This document shows positions 11,176 to 24,346 of a stretch of 64,000 bases of DNA, piece by piece. This DNA comes from Chiridota heheva (lineage: Eukaryota; Echinodermata; Holothuroidea; Apodida; Chiridotidae): positions 118,501 through 182,500 of the forward strand of contig JAIGNY010004479.1 of the NCBI GenBank assembly GCA_020152595.1, given 5' to 3'. Below the pieces are notes generated by a model, which saw only the letters and a program-made list of their open reading frames with translations, ran no database searches and was not told the DNA's origin. A program made the translations under genes and the position numbers. Position 1 is the first letter of the stretch; every line of letters starts with the position of its first letter.

Positions 11176-12690
11176 ATCTCGTGTCAAATATTTTATGACA
11201 TGCAATGACGTAACGTTAATACAAAATCAATCAGAATGAATTTTTTTTTTTCTCGGAAGTACAGAATCTTTTGGTTCTGGTTTCTTTTACAATAGTAATA
11301 GTTTGGCCTCAATCTTCAATTCTTGAACACCAATAGTGATAGATTTTTTGTACCCATTCATAATTTTTAATAGATTTTCACAGGTCACTAATCCTTTTAA
11401 GGTTAAATTAAAATGGCAAATTCATTTGACATCTTTGGTTTAAGATATATCATTTAAAGAGGCGATATCGTCATATGTGCACAATATTTAGAATTCCTTT
11501 CAAATTTTTTGATTGGTTGAAATTTTGCTGCGCGAATTGTTGTCTCGTATTGCAAGGTATATAGTTATTTAAAACGCCCCACACGGTCACCACACGAGAT
11601 AGCCCAGATGTTTGCGGCAATCGCAAGTAACGCTTTTTTCAAATCATGTCGTGAGTTCGAGCCCTGGTAGAATCGTTTATTTAGACTTTTGCTTTCATCT
11701 ACTTCTTTTTTTTTCTCAGTAATTTTCATTTGGTAACTATCATTGTAGTATTATAATACTAAAATTTCACTTTCGCTTTCTGACAAAAAAGCATTGAAAA
11801 AACCAAATAAGTTTGTCGTCACAGTAACGTAATGCGCTGTGAATGCAATTCTGCACACACAACGTACATGCTAGTGTCTGGCTGTACTGTGTGGTACAAA
11901 CAGACAGAGGATCGGATCTTGCCTCCAAAACCGGAAGAGACATCAAATTATAGTACCCCCCATTTTCACCGAATTTTACTGAGACGAGCCTCCCTCTTTA
12001 ACTATTGAAGACTTACATCAAATAAAAAATATGTTTTGATAGAATTTACACAAACATTTAAAGTACAAGATAGTTTGGTCTTCCTAAACAGGTCGCTAAA
12101 CAATACACTCAACAAAACAATGTCTGGTGTTTTGTGATTTTTTTCAAGGAACCCAAAAAGAAAGCATTCTATTAGCCTTTTGAAAAGTGAGCTTATTCAT
12201 CTTGATCAAAAACCATGAATAAAGGCCAATCATCTAATTCCCAGGGATGAGCTGATGTTAAGGTAGAATCAGGTGGATTAAAGTAAAATGGGACAAAGGC
12301 TGATAATTTGTTATGTGTGACTGGAGTGTCTTCTATCATACTGGAACAATTGATGAGAACTAAAAAATTTGCAGAATCTATCTAAATAAGACTTTTTACA
12401 CTATAAAGTAGAAGAATGTATAAGACTCATGGCAAGCCAAGGGAGTACAATATATTTGCTTGAGCAATTTGCAAGCAGAATAACAATGCCCAAAATGTGA
12501 GTTTGTGAGATCTGGCTAATGTGGGAACTCTTTAATACATGCCCAATATAATGGTGTAAAATACCATTCCAATACACTGCCACATGTTGCTGGACTATTT
12601 TCGTTTGATGAATTTTGAGGAGGGGTTTTCATTTAGTTTGGAAGTATAGTAATATAAAGATATACCTGACGGCTGGTTGATAAGATTTGT
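11176..12690. other. Intron 6 stretch with no recognised gene
   Basis: Apart from the tRNA-like segment at 11596-11675, nothing codes here. Short open frames lack recognisable motifs. The segment 11900-12000 is slightly more GC-rich but shows no family signature. Confidence 0.5.
11596..11675 (+). mobile_element. tRNA-derived SINE head (candidate)
   Basis: The sequence contains an A-box-like tagcccagatg and, about 50 bp later, a B-box-like gagttcgagccct, the spacing of an RNA polymerase III internal promoter. It does not fold as a clean tRNA. A T-rich stretch follows near 11705. Interpretation as a SINE head is inferred. Confidence 0.4.
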
Positions 12691-12699
12691 GGTCACATT

Positions 12700-13118
12700 A
12701 ACAGCAAAGGTTATGTTGTGCCTGAGAGGATAATTTGATTAAGGAACAAAAGGTGTGCTTGAGGTGAGGTTAAATGAAGAGGGGAAGAGAAGTAGAATGG
12801 TTTGTGTGGGCTAGTTAAAGAGGTGAAGGGAGTCCCTTAGGTAGTGAATCAGATAATTTGGCAGTAATTAATATCATGAATAGAAGAGAGAAGTTTTTAT
12901 GGAAGAACTATGGAACTTATGGAAGAAGGGGCCCTCTGGAAGGCAAAGAGAGGACAGTCTTGGAGGATATGTTTGCCTGAGAGCTGCTTCTTGCAGCACT
13001 TACATAAAGGTGGGTGAGAAATATCTGAAGTCTTAAAATTCTGAGAAAAAATTGGAAGGCTATATATTAACATCAGCAAATAGAGAGGAGACTCGCATAG
13101 TGAACATTGCAGTCTCAA
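12700..13118 (-). mobile_element. I/Nimb-type LINE fragment (C-terminal zinc knuckle)
   Basis: The minus-strand frame reads SHPPLCKCCKKQLSGKHILQ followed by DCPLFAFQR. This is the C-x2-C...H-x4-C knuckle that follows the RNase H domain at the end of I/Nimb-clade ORF2 proteins. No RT motifs remain nearby, so it is a short 3' remnant. The same clade is represented by the longer copy at 50044-52740. Confidence 0.6.
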
Positions 13119-13399
13119 TGAGCGAACCTACACACAAAATCAATTGGAAACTAACCAACTTATAAAGAATTTTTGTGGGTATTTTAACTTTGGCAGATGA
13201 AGCTTTCTACAAAAGAAAAGAAATGAGAATACCATATTTAGGTATCAAATTATTATAATGATAAAACTTTAAAGAAAATGTTATTAAAAGTCTAAGAAGG
13301 AGAAAAACTGCATCCTTTGATGCTCCCTAGCTACAAACATATCACTAGGATAGTTCTTAATGTTGGGCATGTGCAGTGACGTTATTTACACATGGTGTA

Positions 13400-13880
13400 T
13401 GAAATCAGAAATCACCTATCAACAAATAGTACAATAGTCAATATAATTCCATTTAGGGAACATGTGTTTTATAGGAAATATATTTTTAGCCAATATATTT
13501 TGAATATAAATAGAGCATATATTTTGATATATAGGGATTATACATTTTAATTAGGAGTATATATATTGATTGATGGAACATATTTTGATATAGTAGGGAA
13601 ACATATTTTGATTTAGTAGGAAACGTATATTTTTATTTAGGAAGATATAATTTTGTTCTAGGAAACATTTTTGTTTGTGTTAGAAACATATTTTGTTTTA
13701 ATTTTTTTCTTTAATTAGGGTGTATACATATTTGTTTCGGAACATATATTGTTTTAGGAAATACACATTTTTATTTAGGGAACATATATATTGATTTAGG
13801 GAACATATTTTGTTTAGGAATAACTTTTGATCTAGGGAATATATATTTTGTCTGAGCAAACATGTTTTCAGGAAACATAC
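13400..13880. repeat. Degenerate ~22-27-bp A/T-rich tandem repeat
   Basis: Variants of tagggaacatatattttgat recur irregularly. Copies have drifted strongly, in contrast to the crisp array that follows at 13918. Confidence 0.65.
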
Positions 13881-13917
13881 TTTTAGCAAATGTATTTTGC
13901 GATGTCGCACCGTAAAC

Positions 13918-14192
13918 CCAGGTGACAAAATTGGTTGTGGCAAAATTGGTTGTGGCAAAATTGGTTGCGGCAAAATGGGTTGCGGCAAAATTGGTTGTGG
14001 CAAAATGGGTTGCGGCAAAATTGTTTGCGGCAAAATTGGTTGCGGCAAAATTGGTTGCAGCAAAATTGGTTGCAACAAAATTGGTTGCGGCAAAATTGGT
14101 TGCAACAAAATTGGTTGCGGCAAAATTGGTTGCAACAAAATTGGTTGCGGCAAAATTGGTTGCGACAAAATTGGTTGTGGCATAATTGATGA
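13918..14192. repeat. 15-bp tandem array, about 18 copies
   Basis: The unit aaaattggttgcggc recurs with g/a changes (gcaac, gtggc). It is open in several frames because 15 is divisible by three. Confidence 0.93.
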
Positions 14193-14199
14193 CCTGGAA

Positions 14200-14440
14200 A
14201 TTTGTAACAAAAATGGGCAAACGTTGGACAAAAGTGGACAAACATTGGGACAAAAGTGGACAAACATTGGGACAAAAGCGATAACCTGGTTTGTGACAAA
14301 AGTGGGCGAACATTGTGACAAAAGTTGTAAGCTGGTTTGTGACAAAAGTGGGCAATGTTGTGACGAAAGTGGTGACTAATGAAAGTTGTGACAAAAGTGG
14401 GAGTTATTTGTGACACAAGTGGTAGCTGCGACAGACGTGT
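14200..14440. repeat. Degenerate acaaaagtgggcaaac repeat
   Basis: Adjacent to the 15-bp array; loosely repeated blocks of gacaaaagtggacaaacatt about 20-26 bp long. It may derive from the same array by divergence. Confidence 0.65.
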
Positions 14441-14449
14441 TGCTACATA

Positions 14450-15735
14450 TATGCACTGACATTATGTATGATGTGTATGGAAGTAGTATCAAGGAATAGT
14501 ACACAAACAATGAGTGCATGCAAAAATCTGCTCTTCATTTGCCTCCATGTGTATAAGCATCATTCATATTTAAAATGAACATTGAGAAATTTGAATTTTT
14601 GTTTCAGAAAATTAAGTGAAAATGTAACTTCCCTAGGGAAAAGTAGAGTGACCCACCATGATAAACTCCTAATCACAACCTCCCTTTATCATGGGATAAT
14701 GTACAATCCAAATTAGGGGTGTATCTTCTCTCATCCAATCACATCACAAAAAACAAATTTAGAAAAATAATACATATATTTTTATACCATCAGATATCTT
14801 TATTATTGATGGTAGATTCCTCTGATGGATGTCTCTAGTTAATATAAAACCACCTGACCAGCTTGCACTCAATGTAACTTATGATGTGCAAACAAACTCC
14901 AACACTAAATAAATGGAACTGTTAACAAATGAAATTGTTAGTGTGAATGATGTTAGATTTTATGTTTATTGGGCAACACCTGTTAAAATGAGTTAATTTA
15001 GAAGCAACAGCAGAAACATGGTGGAAACACAAGAGGAAAGGAGGATAGTAGTTACTAAACAACACTCTGCCTTATGCCACCAGCTTTTATATATATTCAA
15101 TTAGTATTAAAACAAACAAATATTTGTTAAAGATACCCCAAAATCTACAATCAGGGACGAGTCTTGGCATGTTTTTCCCCTTCGACCCCTATCCAATGTT
15201 GGGGTGCAATTTGAATTTCATTTTTTGGTAATGTACATGTATGTGCAACATTAAACAAGGGGTATAAGGAAAGGGACACAAAATTCTAAGTACTTTTCTC
15301 TGAGAATGTGGATGCAAAAATCCAGTTAAGTATAATTTCCTATCCTTGTGTGGTATAATGAAACTTTATTCCAATAATCATAACATATAAATCATGAATT
15401 TGACATGTCCTGTGTTTGTTAGTACTGCTGGGAGTCTGAATAATGTTAAATCTCTTCGTGGATGATTCAATTTTTACAAAGGATTGGTAAAAAGAGTCTT
15501 CAGCAAAAGGGTCAAGAATAATATATGTGTGATCGAAATAACAGCTCATGAATTATGAATCATCAAATGATGATTTGTTTTAAATAATAATTTTTCATGT
15601 GACTGATTTTGTTTTGATCATTCTTTTATGATCAATAATCTAAAAAATCTTCTTTCAATACCAAAACAATAATTTACTATTGATTATTACTAAGAAATGT
15701 TTTACAATAAAACAAAAATAACACATACATTAAAC
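14450..15735. other. Intron 6 stretch with no recognised gene
   Basis: AT-rich, no splice-compatible exon of the LIM gene, no transposon signature recognised. Confidence 0.5.
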
Positions 15736-15739
15736 AATG

Positions 15740-15935
15740 CTCTTGAGAATAATGTTCTTTGGGATAAAGGCTCTTTGGGATAAAGGCTCTTTGGGATAAA
15801 GGCTCTTTGGGATAACAGCTCTTCGGGATAAAGGCTCTTTGGGATAACAGCTCTTTGGGATAAGAGCTCTTTGGGATAAAGGCTCTTTGGGATAAAGTTC
15901 TATTGCAATAATGCTCGTTGGGATAATGCTCTTGG
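15740..15935. repeat. 16-bp tandem array, about 11 copies
   Basis: The unit gctctttgggataaag shows single-base variants (aacagc, aagagc). Confidence 0.9.
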
Positions 15936-16734
15936 AAATATTTAAATGAGAAGGCATGAAATGCATAAAAGAATGTACTTCTAAAAGAAGCCTACCCAAA
16001 GAATAGACCGAAACTCCTCTTAAATTTGCTGCATGGTTTTGTAAAAAAATTATGTGACCAGTACCATAGCCAGTGTACCAAACATAATGCAGACTAAATA
16101 TTTTGGCTGCAAGTCAGTCAAACAATTCTGAAACTGAACTTGCAATAATTCAATTATAGTTTTCAGCATGCATTTGGACCAAAATTGTGCTGCAATTCAA
16201 GCAAAATGATAAAATATTGACTCTTAAAAATATTCCTTTCACAAAGGTGGGAATTCAGGATCCTCCCATTCCTTCTGTGGCCATGCCGCTATCTGTGATT
16301 AAGCTGCTTACCATTACCATAAATGGTAGACATGGCTAAAATATTCGGTGGAAGAGTGGCAGGTTTGTAAAAAGCGACTGACATTCACATCGCACAATAT
16401 TTACTTGACTGGCAAAATTCAGGTACTCATTTCTCAAAATGTAATATTTTGGAATAAAAAAGATGGAAGCTTGAAGATTACAAAATTTCTCCCACCATTT
16501 TTATTTGCTTATTTTAAAATGCCTCATAAACGAACTTTTGAAAAGTTATGATTCAATTTCAAAACAATTTAAATTTGTTTTAAAGAGTACATTTCACCTA
16601 GTAAATGAAGTTCTCCTCAAACCATTCCACCTAAAGCTTTGACAACTAAAGCCTTAAAATGCAAGGTATGGGAAGCTTTGCAAAGACTCATTAAGATAAC
16701 AATGATGCACAAATGCAGATGATACCAAAATAAA

Positions 16735-18505
16735 CAAGTTGTACTGATGGATATGTAGTATGGTTTGGTGAAGATCATGTGGTCTTTGTACTGATGGGTA
16801 TGTAGTATGGTTTGGTAAAGATCATGTGGTCTTTGAACTGATGGATATGTAGTATGGTTTGGTGGAGATCATGATATGGTCTTTGTACTGATGGGTATGT
16901 AGTATGGTTTGGTGAAGATCATGATGTGGTCTTTGTACTGATGGGTATGTAGTATGGTTTGGTGGAGATCATGATATGGTCTTTGTACTGATGGGTATGT
17001 AGTATGGTTTGGTGGAGATCAACATGATGTAGTCTTTGTACTGATGGGTATGTAGTATCGTTTGGTGGAGATCATGATGTGGTCTTTGTACTGATGGGTA
17101 TGTAGTATGGTTTGGTGGAGATCATGATGTGGTCTTTGTACTGATGGGTATGTAGTATGGTTTGGTGGAGATCATGATATGGTCTTTGTACTGATGGGTA
17201 TGTAGTATGGTTTGGTGGAGATCATGATGTGGTCTTTGTACTGATGGGTATGTAGTATCGTTTGGTGGAGATCATCATGATGTGGTCTTTGTACTGATGG
17301 GTATGTAGCATTGTTTGGTGGAAATCATCATGATGTGGTCTTTGTACTGATGGGTATGTAGCATGGTTTGGTAGAGATCATCATCATGTGGTCTTTGTAC
17401 TGATGGGTATGTAGCATTGTTTGGTGGAGATCATCATCATGTGGTCTTTGTACTGATGGGTATGTAGTATTGTTTGGTGGAGATCATCATCATGTGGTCT
17501 TTGTACTGATGGGTATGTAGCATTGTTTGGTGGAGATCATCATCATGTGGTCTTTGTACTGATGGGTATGTAGCATTGTTTGGTGGAGATCATCATCATG
17601 TGGTCTTTGTACTGATGGGTATGTAGCATTGTTTGGTGGAGATCATCATCATGTGGTCTTTGTACTGATGGGTATAAAGCATTGTTTGGTGGAGATCATC
17701 ATCATGTGGTCTTTGTACTGATGGGTATGTAGTATGGTTTGGTGGAGATCATGATATGGTCTTTGTACTGATGGGTATGTAGTATCGTTTGGTGGAGATC
17801 ATGATGTGGTCTTTGTACTGATGGGTATGTAGTATCGTTTGGTGGAGATCATCATGATGTGGTCTTTGTACTGATGGGTATGTAGCATTGTTTGGTGGAA
17901 ATCATCATGATGTGGTCTTTGTACTGATGGGTATGTAGCATGGTTTGGTAGAGATCATCATCATGTGGTCTTTGTACTGATGGGTATGTAGCATTGTTTG
18001 GTGGAGATCATCATCATGTGGTCTTTGTACTGATGGGTATGTAGCATGGTTTGGTAGAGATCATCATCATGTGGTCTTTGTACTGATGGGTATGTAGCAT
18101 TGTTTGGTGGAGATCATCATCATGTGGTCTTTGTACTGATGGGTATGTAGTATTGTTTGGTGGAGATCATCATCATGTGGTCTTTGTACTGATGGGTATG
18201 TAGCATTGTTTGGTGGAGATCATCATCATGTGGTCTTTGTACTGATGGGTATGTAGCATTGTTTGGTGGAGATCATCATCATGTGGTCTTTGTACTGATG
18301 GGTATGTAGCATTGTTTGGTGGAGATCATCATCATGTGGTCTTTGTACTGATGGGTATAAAGCATTGTTTGGTGGAGATCATCATCATGTGGTCTTTGTA
18401 CTGATGGGTATGTAGTATTGTTGGTTGAGATCATCATCATGTGGTCTTTGTACTGATGGGTATGTAGCATTGTTTGGTGGAGATCATCATGATGTGGTCT
18501 TTGTC
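16735..18505. repeat. 53-bp tandem array, about 33 copies, with higher-order structure
   Basis: Each unit contains tctttgtactgatgggtatg then tagcattgtttggtggagat and ends in a variable run of atc/atg. Length differs by multiples of three through loss or gain of atc. The variant order from about 17250 recurs from about 17830, showing that a block of about 11 units was duplicated. It lies in intron 6. Confidence 0.93.
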
Positions 18506-18737
18506 CCATGCATGTCATAAGCAGATCACTAAGTATGTGTACAAATGGCATTATCAAAAATGGCTTGAAACATGATAAGGAAAATAATAAAAGACGAACC
18601 CAAATAATGGAAAGGCTTATCTAATCAATCAGGTGTGGTATAAAAAATTGCTCTTCGCCATCAAAAAAATCTTGCATCCAATATAGATATCATTTTTCCA
18701 AAAACCTACAAAATGATTCAATTTTTACATTTTGATT

Positions 18738-20131
18738 AAGATTAAAGGATTAGTTCAGGGGTCAAGCAAGTTTATCTGATATAAAAGAGGACTTTAAAAA
18801 CCGTGAAGAAAGCATTAAAAAATTATTCCGTTAAGAAAATATTCATGTTTAAAGGTCTGTTTTATTTGTGTAGAAATGACTGGTGTAGTAAGTCTACTAT
18901 GAAAGGTTGGCACCCTCATCCTCACATTCTTAACAATTGTTAATGTATATTAAAGAAAATGTATTTAACCTTTTTTACTATTTGAATTATTTTTCCCTGA
19001 TTTTTTTTCAGGCAGTAAATTAGAATTAACCTTACTACATTCTGTTTTACTACTTTCCTGACATATCCCATGGTTTATAAGCCACAATATTGCAGGACAA
19101 AATATAATACAATACATAAAGACTTTGAGGAATCTAAGGCCGTGACGTCACAACTAGTCTGATTTCAGTCGTTTCTACACAAATAATAAGCATCAATTTA
19201 TATAGCGTTTTTACCAAAGGCCTTAAAGTGCTTGACCAAGATCGCAACAATAATGCATAATTAAAAAATGTTTGATTAATTGATATATAAATGAGTTTTT
19301 AGAAGACGTTTGAAAGAATTAACAGATGGTACGTTGCGAATTGAAGATGGTACATTGTTCCAGAGAAGGTGCAGTAGAGATGAAGACCTTTCACTATAAC
19401 ATTTTGTGTTTGGATGATAACTGGCAACCGGTAGACATTTTGTTGAGGAGCGAAGCTGACGTTGAGGACGGTATTGGGGAATTAACTGCTTAGTGTATCC
19501 AGGAGCAAAAGAGTGTTGAGATTTGTAAGGAGGAGCAGCTTGTACACTGATCGCTATCTTACTGGAAGCCAATGAAGTGATTGAAGCACTGGTAATATGT
19601 GATCATATCGAGGTGAACGGTTTATGAGCCAGGCAGCAGAGTTCTGAACATTCTGTAGTTCTTTAAGTGTAGAGTCAGGGAGGCCAAATAGAAGCGAGTA
19701 CAATAGTCAAGTCTGGACTTAATACAGGAACTCATCAATCTAGTAGTTATTACATTTGTTAAACATTTCTTCATTTGGCTAATGTTGCGCAGAGCATAGA
19801 AATATGATTTACAAACAGCTTTGACATGTTGTTTCATATCAAGATGCAAATCCAATATAATTCCTAAAACTTTGACACATGAAGAAGGCGTGATCTTAGT
19901 CTGTCCAATTTGAATAGAAATTTGTGGGCTTGTTGAGGAGATAAATTGGGAACTAGCATGGAGAATTTCCATCTTTAAGTCATTAATGAATAAATTGTTT
20001 AAAATGATAGTGAACTTAAAACTTAAATTTATCCTTAAGATTTGTTTTGAATGCTTTCCTCACAACTTTGTTTCCTTTAAAGTCCTCTATCATATAAGAT
20101 GGACTTGCTTGACCCCCAAACTAATCCTTCA
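18738..20131. mobile_element. Palindromic repeat interrupted by a LINE fragment
   Basis: The left end (18745-18800, ggattagttcaggggtcaag ... gaggactttaaa) recurs inverted at the right end (20076-20128, tttaaagtcctc ... gcttgacccccaaactaatc). The two halves are separated by a minus-strand LINE remnant. Similar paired ends at 23815 and 24340 without a LINE suggest that the LINE inserted into a palindromic element. Confidence 0.5.
19190..19972 (-). mobile_element. CR1/L2-like LINE fragment
   Basis: Two minus-strand segments, 19972-19622 and 19572-19276, read as one RT C-terminal half broken by a frame change between them. The first has KVLGIILDLHLDMKQHV and KSRLDYC, the fingers after the catalytic core. 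The second has LLWNNVPSSIRNVPSVNSFK followed by RLLKTHLY. The 3' end at 19185-19235 has the AAACGCTATATAAATTGATG tail typical of L2-like elements. The catalytic RT motif is missing: 5'-truncated and dead. Confidence 0.72.
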
Positions 20132-20679
20132 ATAAAGATCAAGCTTTAGAGTTTTATACAGATTGTCTTTGAGCTGTGCTATCTTTTGTTCTTTTCCTCG
20201 GGATAAATCATCAAATTACACGACAAAACTTTGATGGTGCAAAAATGGTTCATAAATGTCCCAGATGTGAGAGTCCAAAGATAATGCACGGAATGTGATG
20301 ATTCAGAAAGCAAAAAAGTGATATTGAAATTGTTGATTAACAATTTCCAACCAAAAATTGTGAAATTCTTTTTATGTATTCCATAAAAAAATAATCAATT
20401 TTCAAATTGTTAACATCTGAATGAAAACATTATGCAAATGAGATTGTTTAGAACTTTATGTGAATGAAAAGAGGCAATATTGCTTATATACTGTAAGATA
20501 AAATTATTCCAACTACAATAAATTGTTTTCAAATGTTTTAAGCTTCTGTTCATGCCAAAATCATCTAGACCAAAACATTATGCACATGAGAGTGCCTGAA
20601 ACATTATGCAATAAGCAAATTAGAGGAGGCAAAATTCTTTCAACAATATTAAACCATTCAAAATAAGGTAAAACATAAT

Positions 20680-20775
20680 AAATGTAATACTGTACATTTA
20701 ACATAAAACATACATTTAACATACAAACATACATTTAACATAAAACATACATAAAACATAACAAATGTAATACTG
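20680..20775. repeat. Short acatttaacataaaacat tandem repeat
   Basis: About four copies of cataaaacatacatttaa. Low-complexity, AT-rich. Confidence 0.7.
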
Positions 20776-20779
20776 TACA

Positions 20780-22405
20780 TGCTTTTTTTTGAGGGCAGCA
20801 ATCTACTTTGTATTCACACTTTCGACTTACATTAGAACTGACTAGTAAAAACAAAATACGGATGGCCCTTCTTTGTAAATGTTACATTTGGATTTTATGA
20901 TTCTACCTTACCAAATAAAAACGAGACTTGTTTCTGTATTCTGAAATCATTTGCAAGATCTATAACAGATAACAATTTACTTCTATTTATTGGGGACAAT
21001 CTGGGGTTTTTAGCTTTGGGGAAAAATTATCGACATTCAGTAGGATTTTTGCAACATAAGATTACTGCATGGGAAAGTACATAAAAGAGGGATGAATCAG
21101 GAGTAACATTCCATACAGAAGATACAAAATATTTTCTTTTACTTCCCTAAAATGAAATTTGTTGTCCATTACACTAATTTCCTAATACACCATTTGGGAA
21201 AGCAAGAGTATACATAGATTACAAATTCTACCAATGATGTCAAATTTAGGTTTTTATCTCTTCCAAGTAATAAGGCAAAGCATGATCAAATATGTTTTTC
21301 ACAAAGTAAATATAAAAGCAAATTGCTCAATACTTAAAAAGCGAAACAAATAGCCTTTCAAACAAGCTAAATCATTAATCAAAACAACAACTGATTAATT
21401 TGAATATTCTACACTTTAGTAGGGGTACCTGGATACCCATTCAGGTAGCAGGTCCAGACATTTTGAGTAGAGGTGCCTGAACAAATTTGGTTAAACTAGA
21501 ATCAACCATACATCAGGATTGCTCACAATTTTTGACAAGGGAGTTCAGAAATTGTTCAGATAAAATCCAAGCTTAAAATGACCAATATGGCTTGATAACA
21601 AGCAAAGAATAAAATTACTCTTCATGTTGAAAATGGTTTAAATTTAAATTTCAAACAAATGGCTTAGCTATTGGTACCTCACACCTTTCTACAATATCTT
21701 TAGTGTTTGACTTTTTTAATAACATGAGAAGTATTACCAGTGACTTTAAGACTGAAAATGTTTTTCTTCTTATCATTTTTGGCTTGAAAACATGCAATCT
21801 GTGTGTAATAAGTATCATAGGGAAGGTACCAGTTCTGTTAATATTTCATGAATTTTTCTGAACACTTTAAATGTTTTTTTTTTCTTTCTTGATTTTCTCG
21901 AGTACCTGGGAAGGAACTGAGTGGGTGATGGTGGAGAGTACCCTATGGCATGATTTTGCTAGCTGACCTATCCCTAAATTAAAAGTCATAATAAGTAAAA
22001 CACCATCAAATTAGATATGGTACATTGAAATAGGTTACACAGCTACCAGTCGACCTAAAAGCTTACTGGAGGCCTATAGAAAAAATGAAACCCAATCAAG
22101 ATAATACAAGAAATCGATATGCAACATCATTCAATTTCAAAAATTCTAAAAGTTATCACATTAAACATGGGTTTAATTGCATTCAGGGTTAAAACATACC
22201 AATTAATAAGCATGAGTCAATCTATCTTTATAAAGCATAATTAGTAAAAGGTTGTACAAACCAGCAGCACCAACACAGCAAAAACCATGCACCATCAATA
22301 CAGCTTACTAAATGATCATGACCGCATATCATACATGTTTTCATCATTATTTATAAATAAGTTGACAATTAAGCACAGAGACAATGAAAAATTATGCTAA
22401 TCTGA
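20780..22405. other. Intron 6 stretch with no recognised gene
   Basis: AT-rich intronic sequence. No long open frame, no RNA gene, no clear transposon end was seen. Confidence 0.5.
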
Positions 22406-22420
22406 TCTGCAAAATTTGAA

Positions 22421-22522
22421 AATTTAGAATGTTTTTCACTTTTGTTAATTTTAAACATATTTTAAGCAAATTTAAAAATTTAGAACATTTTTCACTTTTG
22501 TTGATTTTAAACATATCTTAAG
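22421..22522. repeat. 56-bp tandem duplication
   Basis: The segments 22421-22466 and 22477-22522 (aatttaga...tttttcacttttgtt...ttttaaacatat) are near-identical direct copies. Confidence 0.75.
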
Positions 22523-23525
22523 TTTTGCTAATTTGTTTCAAGGTTTTGTCAAGGTTTCCTCCATACAGTTATATGCTTTTAAACATCTTTTAAATACCAT
22601 TTTTTTTCTTCTTCAATACTTTCCGAGGTAGTCTTTTACATGATGATTTCTATGCATCCTGTGCCTCACCCAATAGACGGTTTTTATTTTTGAAGGGGCT
22701 ACTCTGTTTTAAACATTTATAACCCAATGTCGGGCAAGAAGAGAAGCTGTGCTATAAACAGTTCCTACACTAATCACCCCTACATACTGCATCCACCACC
22801 CCTTTCTTACACCACCAGTCACTACACTACTCCATAAATAAGATTCTACGACCTATTATCTTTGGGTTTAGTTATGCATACGTGTAGAGAGAAAAGAAGC
22901 CCTATACTATGCTAATAGAAAATATCAGATTTTCACCAATGTGCCTTGCAATTTCTTGAAAAAGTTTGGTCCTCTAGGAAAGCGACAAAAAATAACATCA
23001 AACTGATTTGAAAAATGATTGACTTTGTTACACCTTTTAGAATTTTCAGGGCTCATATGCAAACGTTTATGGTAAATTTGTGATGTATTGACTGGGTAGA
23101 AAGTTCTAATTTTTTTTGGAATTTTTTTTTCATTTCTTTCCTAAATATCAGTCACTGAAAAAGATGAGAAAGCTTATTCTTGCTAGAATTTGATTGGATG
23201 GTATTCTATGGCAGAGACTCTAAAACCTTTCATCAGAATTTGCTGCACATATAATTAAACCAAAATACCATGCACACCTAAAATCACAACAATATTTATC
23301 TTTCTCACTGGTGATCTGATGACTGAAAAAAGATGTAACTATAACTGTCTCATTTTAAAATTTGCAAGGGAGGTTCGACAAACTGTATTGATGGTGCATT
23401 GGTTATCAAGTTAGTGAATCAAACTGTTGTTGGTCAGATAGAAGCACACACAGACACACGAAGGGGGCAGGTGCAACAGTGTGTAGCGAAAATGGTCAGT
23501 GCGGAGGTGAAATTAAGAAAAATAC

Positions 23526-23577
23526 CTCTACCGGAGTTATAGGTTCCCTGCACGATGCACACTTTGGAGCGTATGTC
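23526..23577 (-). CDS. Ajuba-like gene, coding exon 6 (start of LIM3)
   Basis: 52 nt: one base completing K233, then TYAPKCASCREPITPVE (234-250). C239 and C242 are the first two LIM3 ligands. The acceptor is CACAG and the donor GTATTT, the least consensus-like donor of the gene. It joins exon 7 in phase 0 to read PVE-GTMETVRVVSMD, matching the family LIM3. The exon is tiny and lies between introns of 9.9 and 13.7 kb, so automated gene finders could easily miss it. Confidence 0.9.
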
Positions 23578-23814
23578 CTGTGATAATAAGACAGTGAGAA
23601 AAAATAGGCGGATGGAAAAAGAGCAAATTTTTTTTTTTTTGAAAAACAAATATGCATGGATTTAGATAGATGACATTCTTTGGAGGGTACTAAATGCTTG
23701 TGACATCTCTCAAATTGGCATTTCTTGATCTAAATGAGAGAAAGTTTTGAAGCTTAGCATAGGGACCATTTCACAGCACACATTAGCATGAGATTGGAAT
23801 CAAAATCAAAAATT

Positions 23815-24346
23815 CTACTTGAAGGAATAATTTAGTAGTCCAGGTCCATCTCATTTGAGAGAGCTAGGACTTTAAAACAAAATGGTGAAGAAAGCATTCA
23901 AAAATCTTTTTCAGTGAAGGAGATATTCAAGTGAGAAGTCTTGTCTCATTTGCATAAAAATGAGTTGTGACATTATATCTTCACATTTCTCTAAATGATC
24001 TATATTGTTTTCCTGAAATTTTGTGCTTTAAAAACCATTGGATATGTCAGGAAGATAGTAATAATAATCTACCTTCTGAAATAAAAATGTTAATTGGCAG
24101 AAATAAGTTAAATCAATTTTCCTTAAGATACATTCATCATTGTTTAGAAAGTGAGGATTAGGACACCAACTTTCTACAGTAGACTTTCCACACCAGACAT
24201 TTGTGCAAAAGTGAGACAAAACTTGACAAACTTGAATATCTCCTTAACAAGACTACAATATTGAAGTAGTTTCTTCCTCCATTTTGTTTCTTTTTAAGTT
24301 CTGTTCAAAAAGATAAGCTTGACCACTGAATTGACCCTTATTACAG
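23815..24346. mobile_element. Palindromic non-autonomous element (intact-looking copy)
   Basis: The left end (aggaataatttagtagtcca ... ggactttaaaacaaaatggt, gaagaaagcattc) is matched by an inverted right end at 24255-24345 (ttcttcctccattttg ... gaattgacccttattac). Related to 18738-20131 and to partial blocks at 905-985 and 35960-36080. No coding capacity, so a foldback/MITE family is likely. Confidence 0.5.

Noticed and set aside
13771-14416. Repetitive frames rich in CGKIG or NQFCR
   Set aside because: Created by the 15-bp array; three frames on each strand are equally open.
16735-18505. CRISPR-like array
   Set aside because: Units are contiguous with no unique spacers, no cas genes, and the setting is an animal intron.
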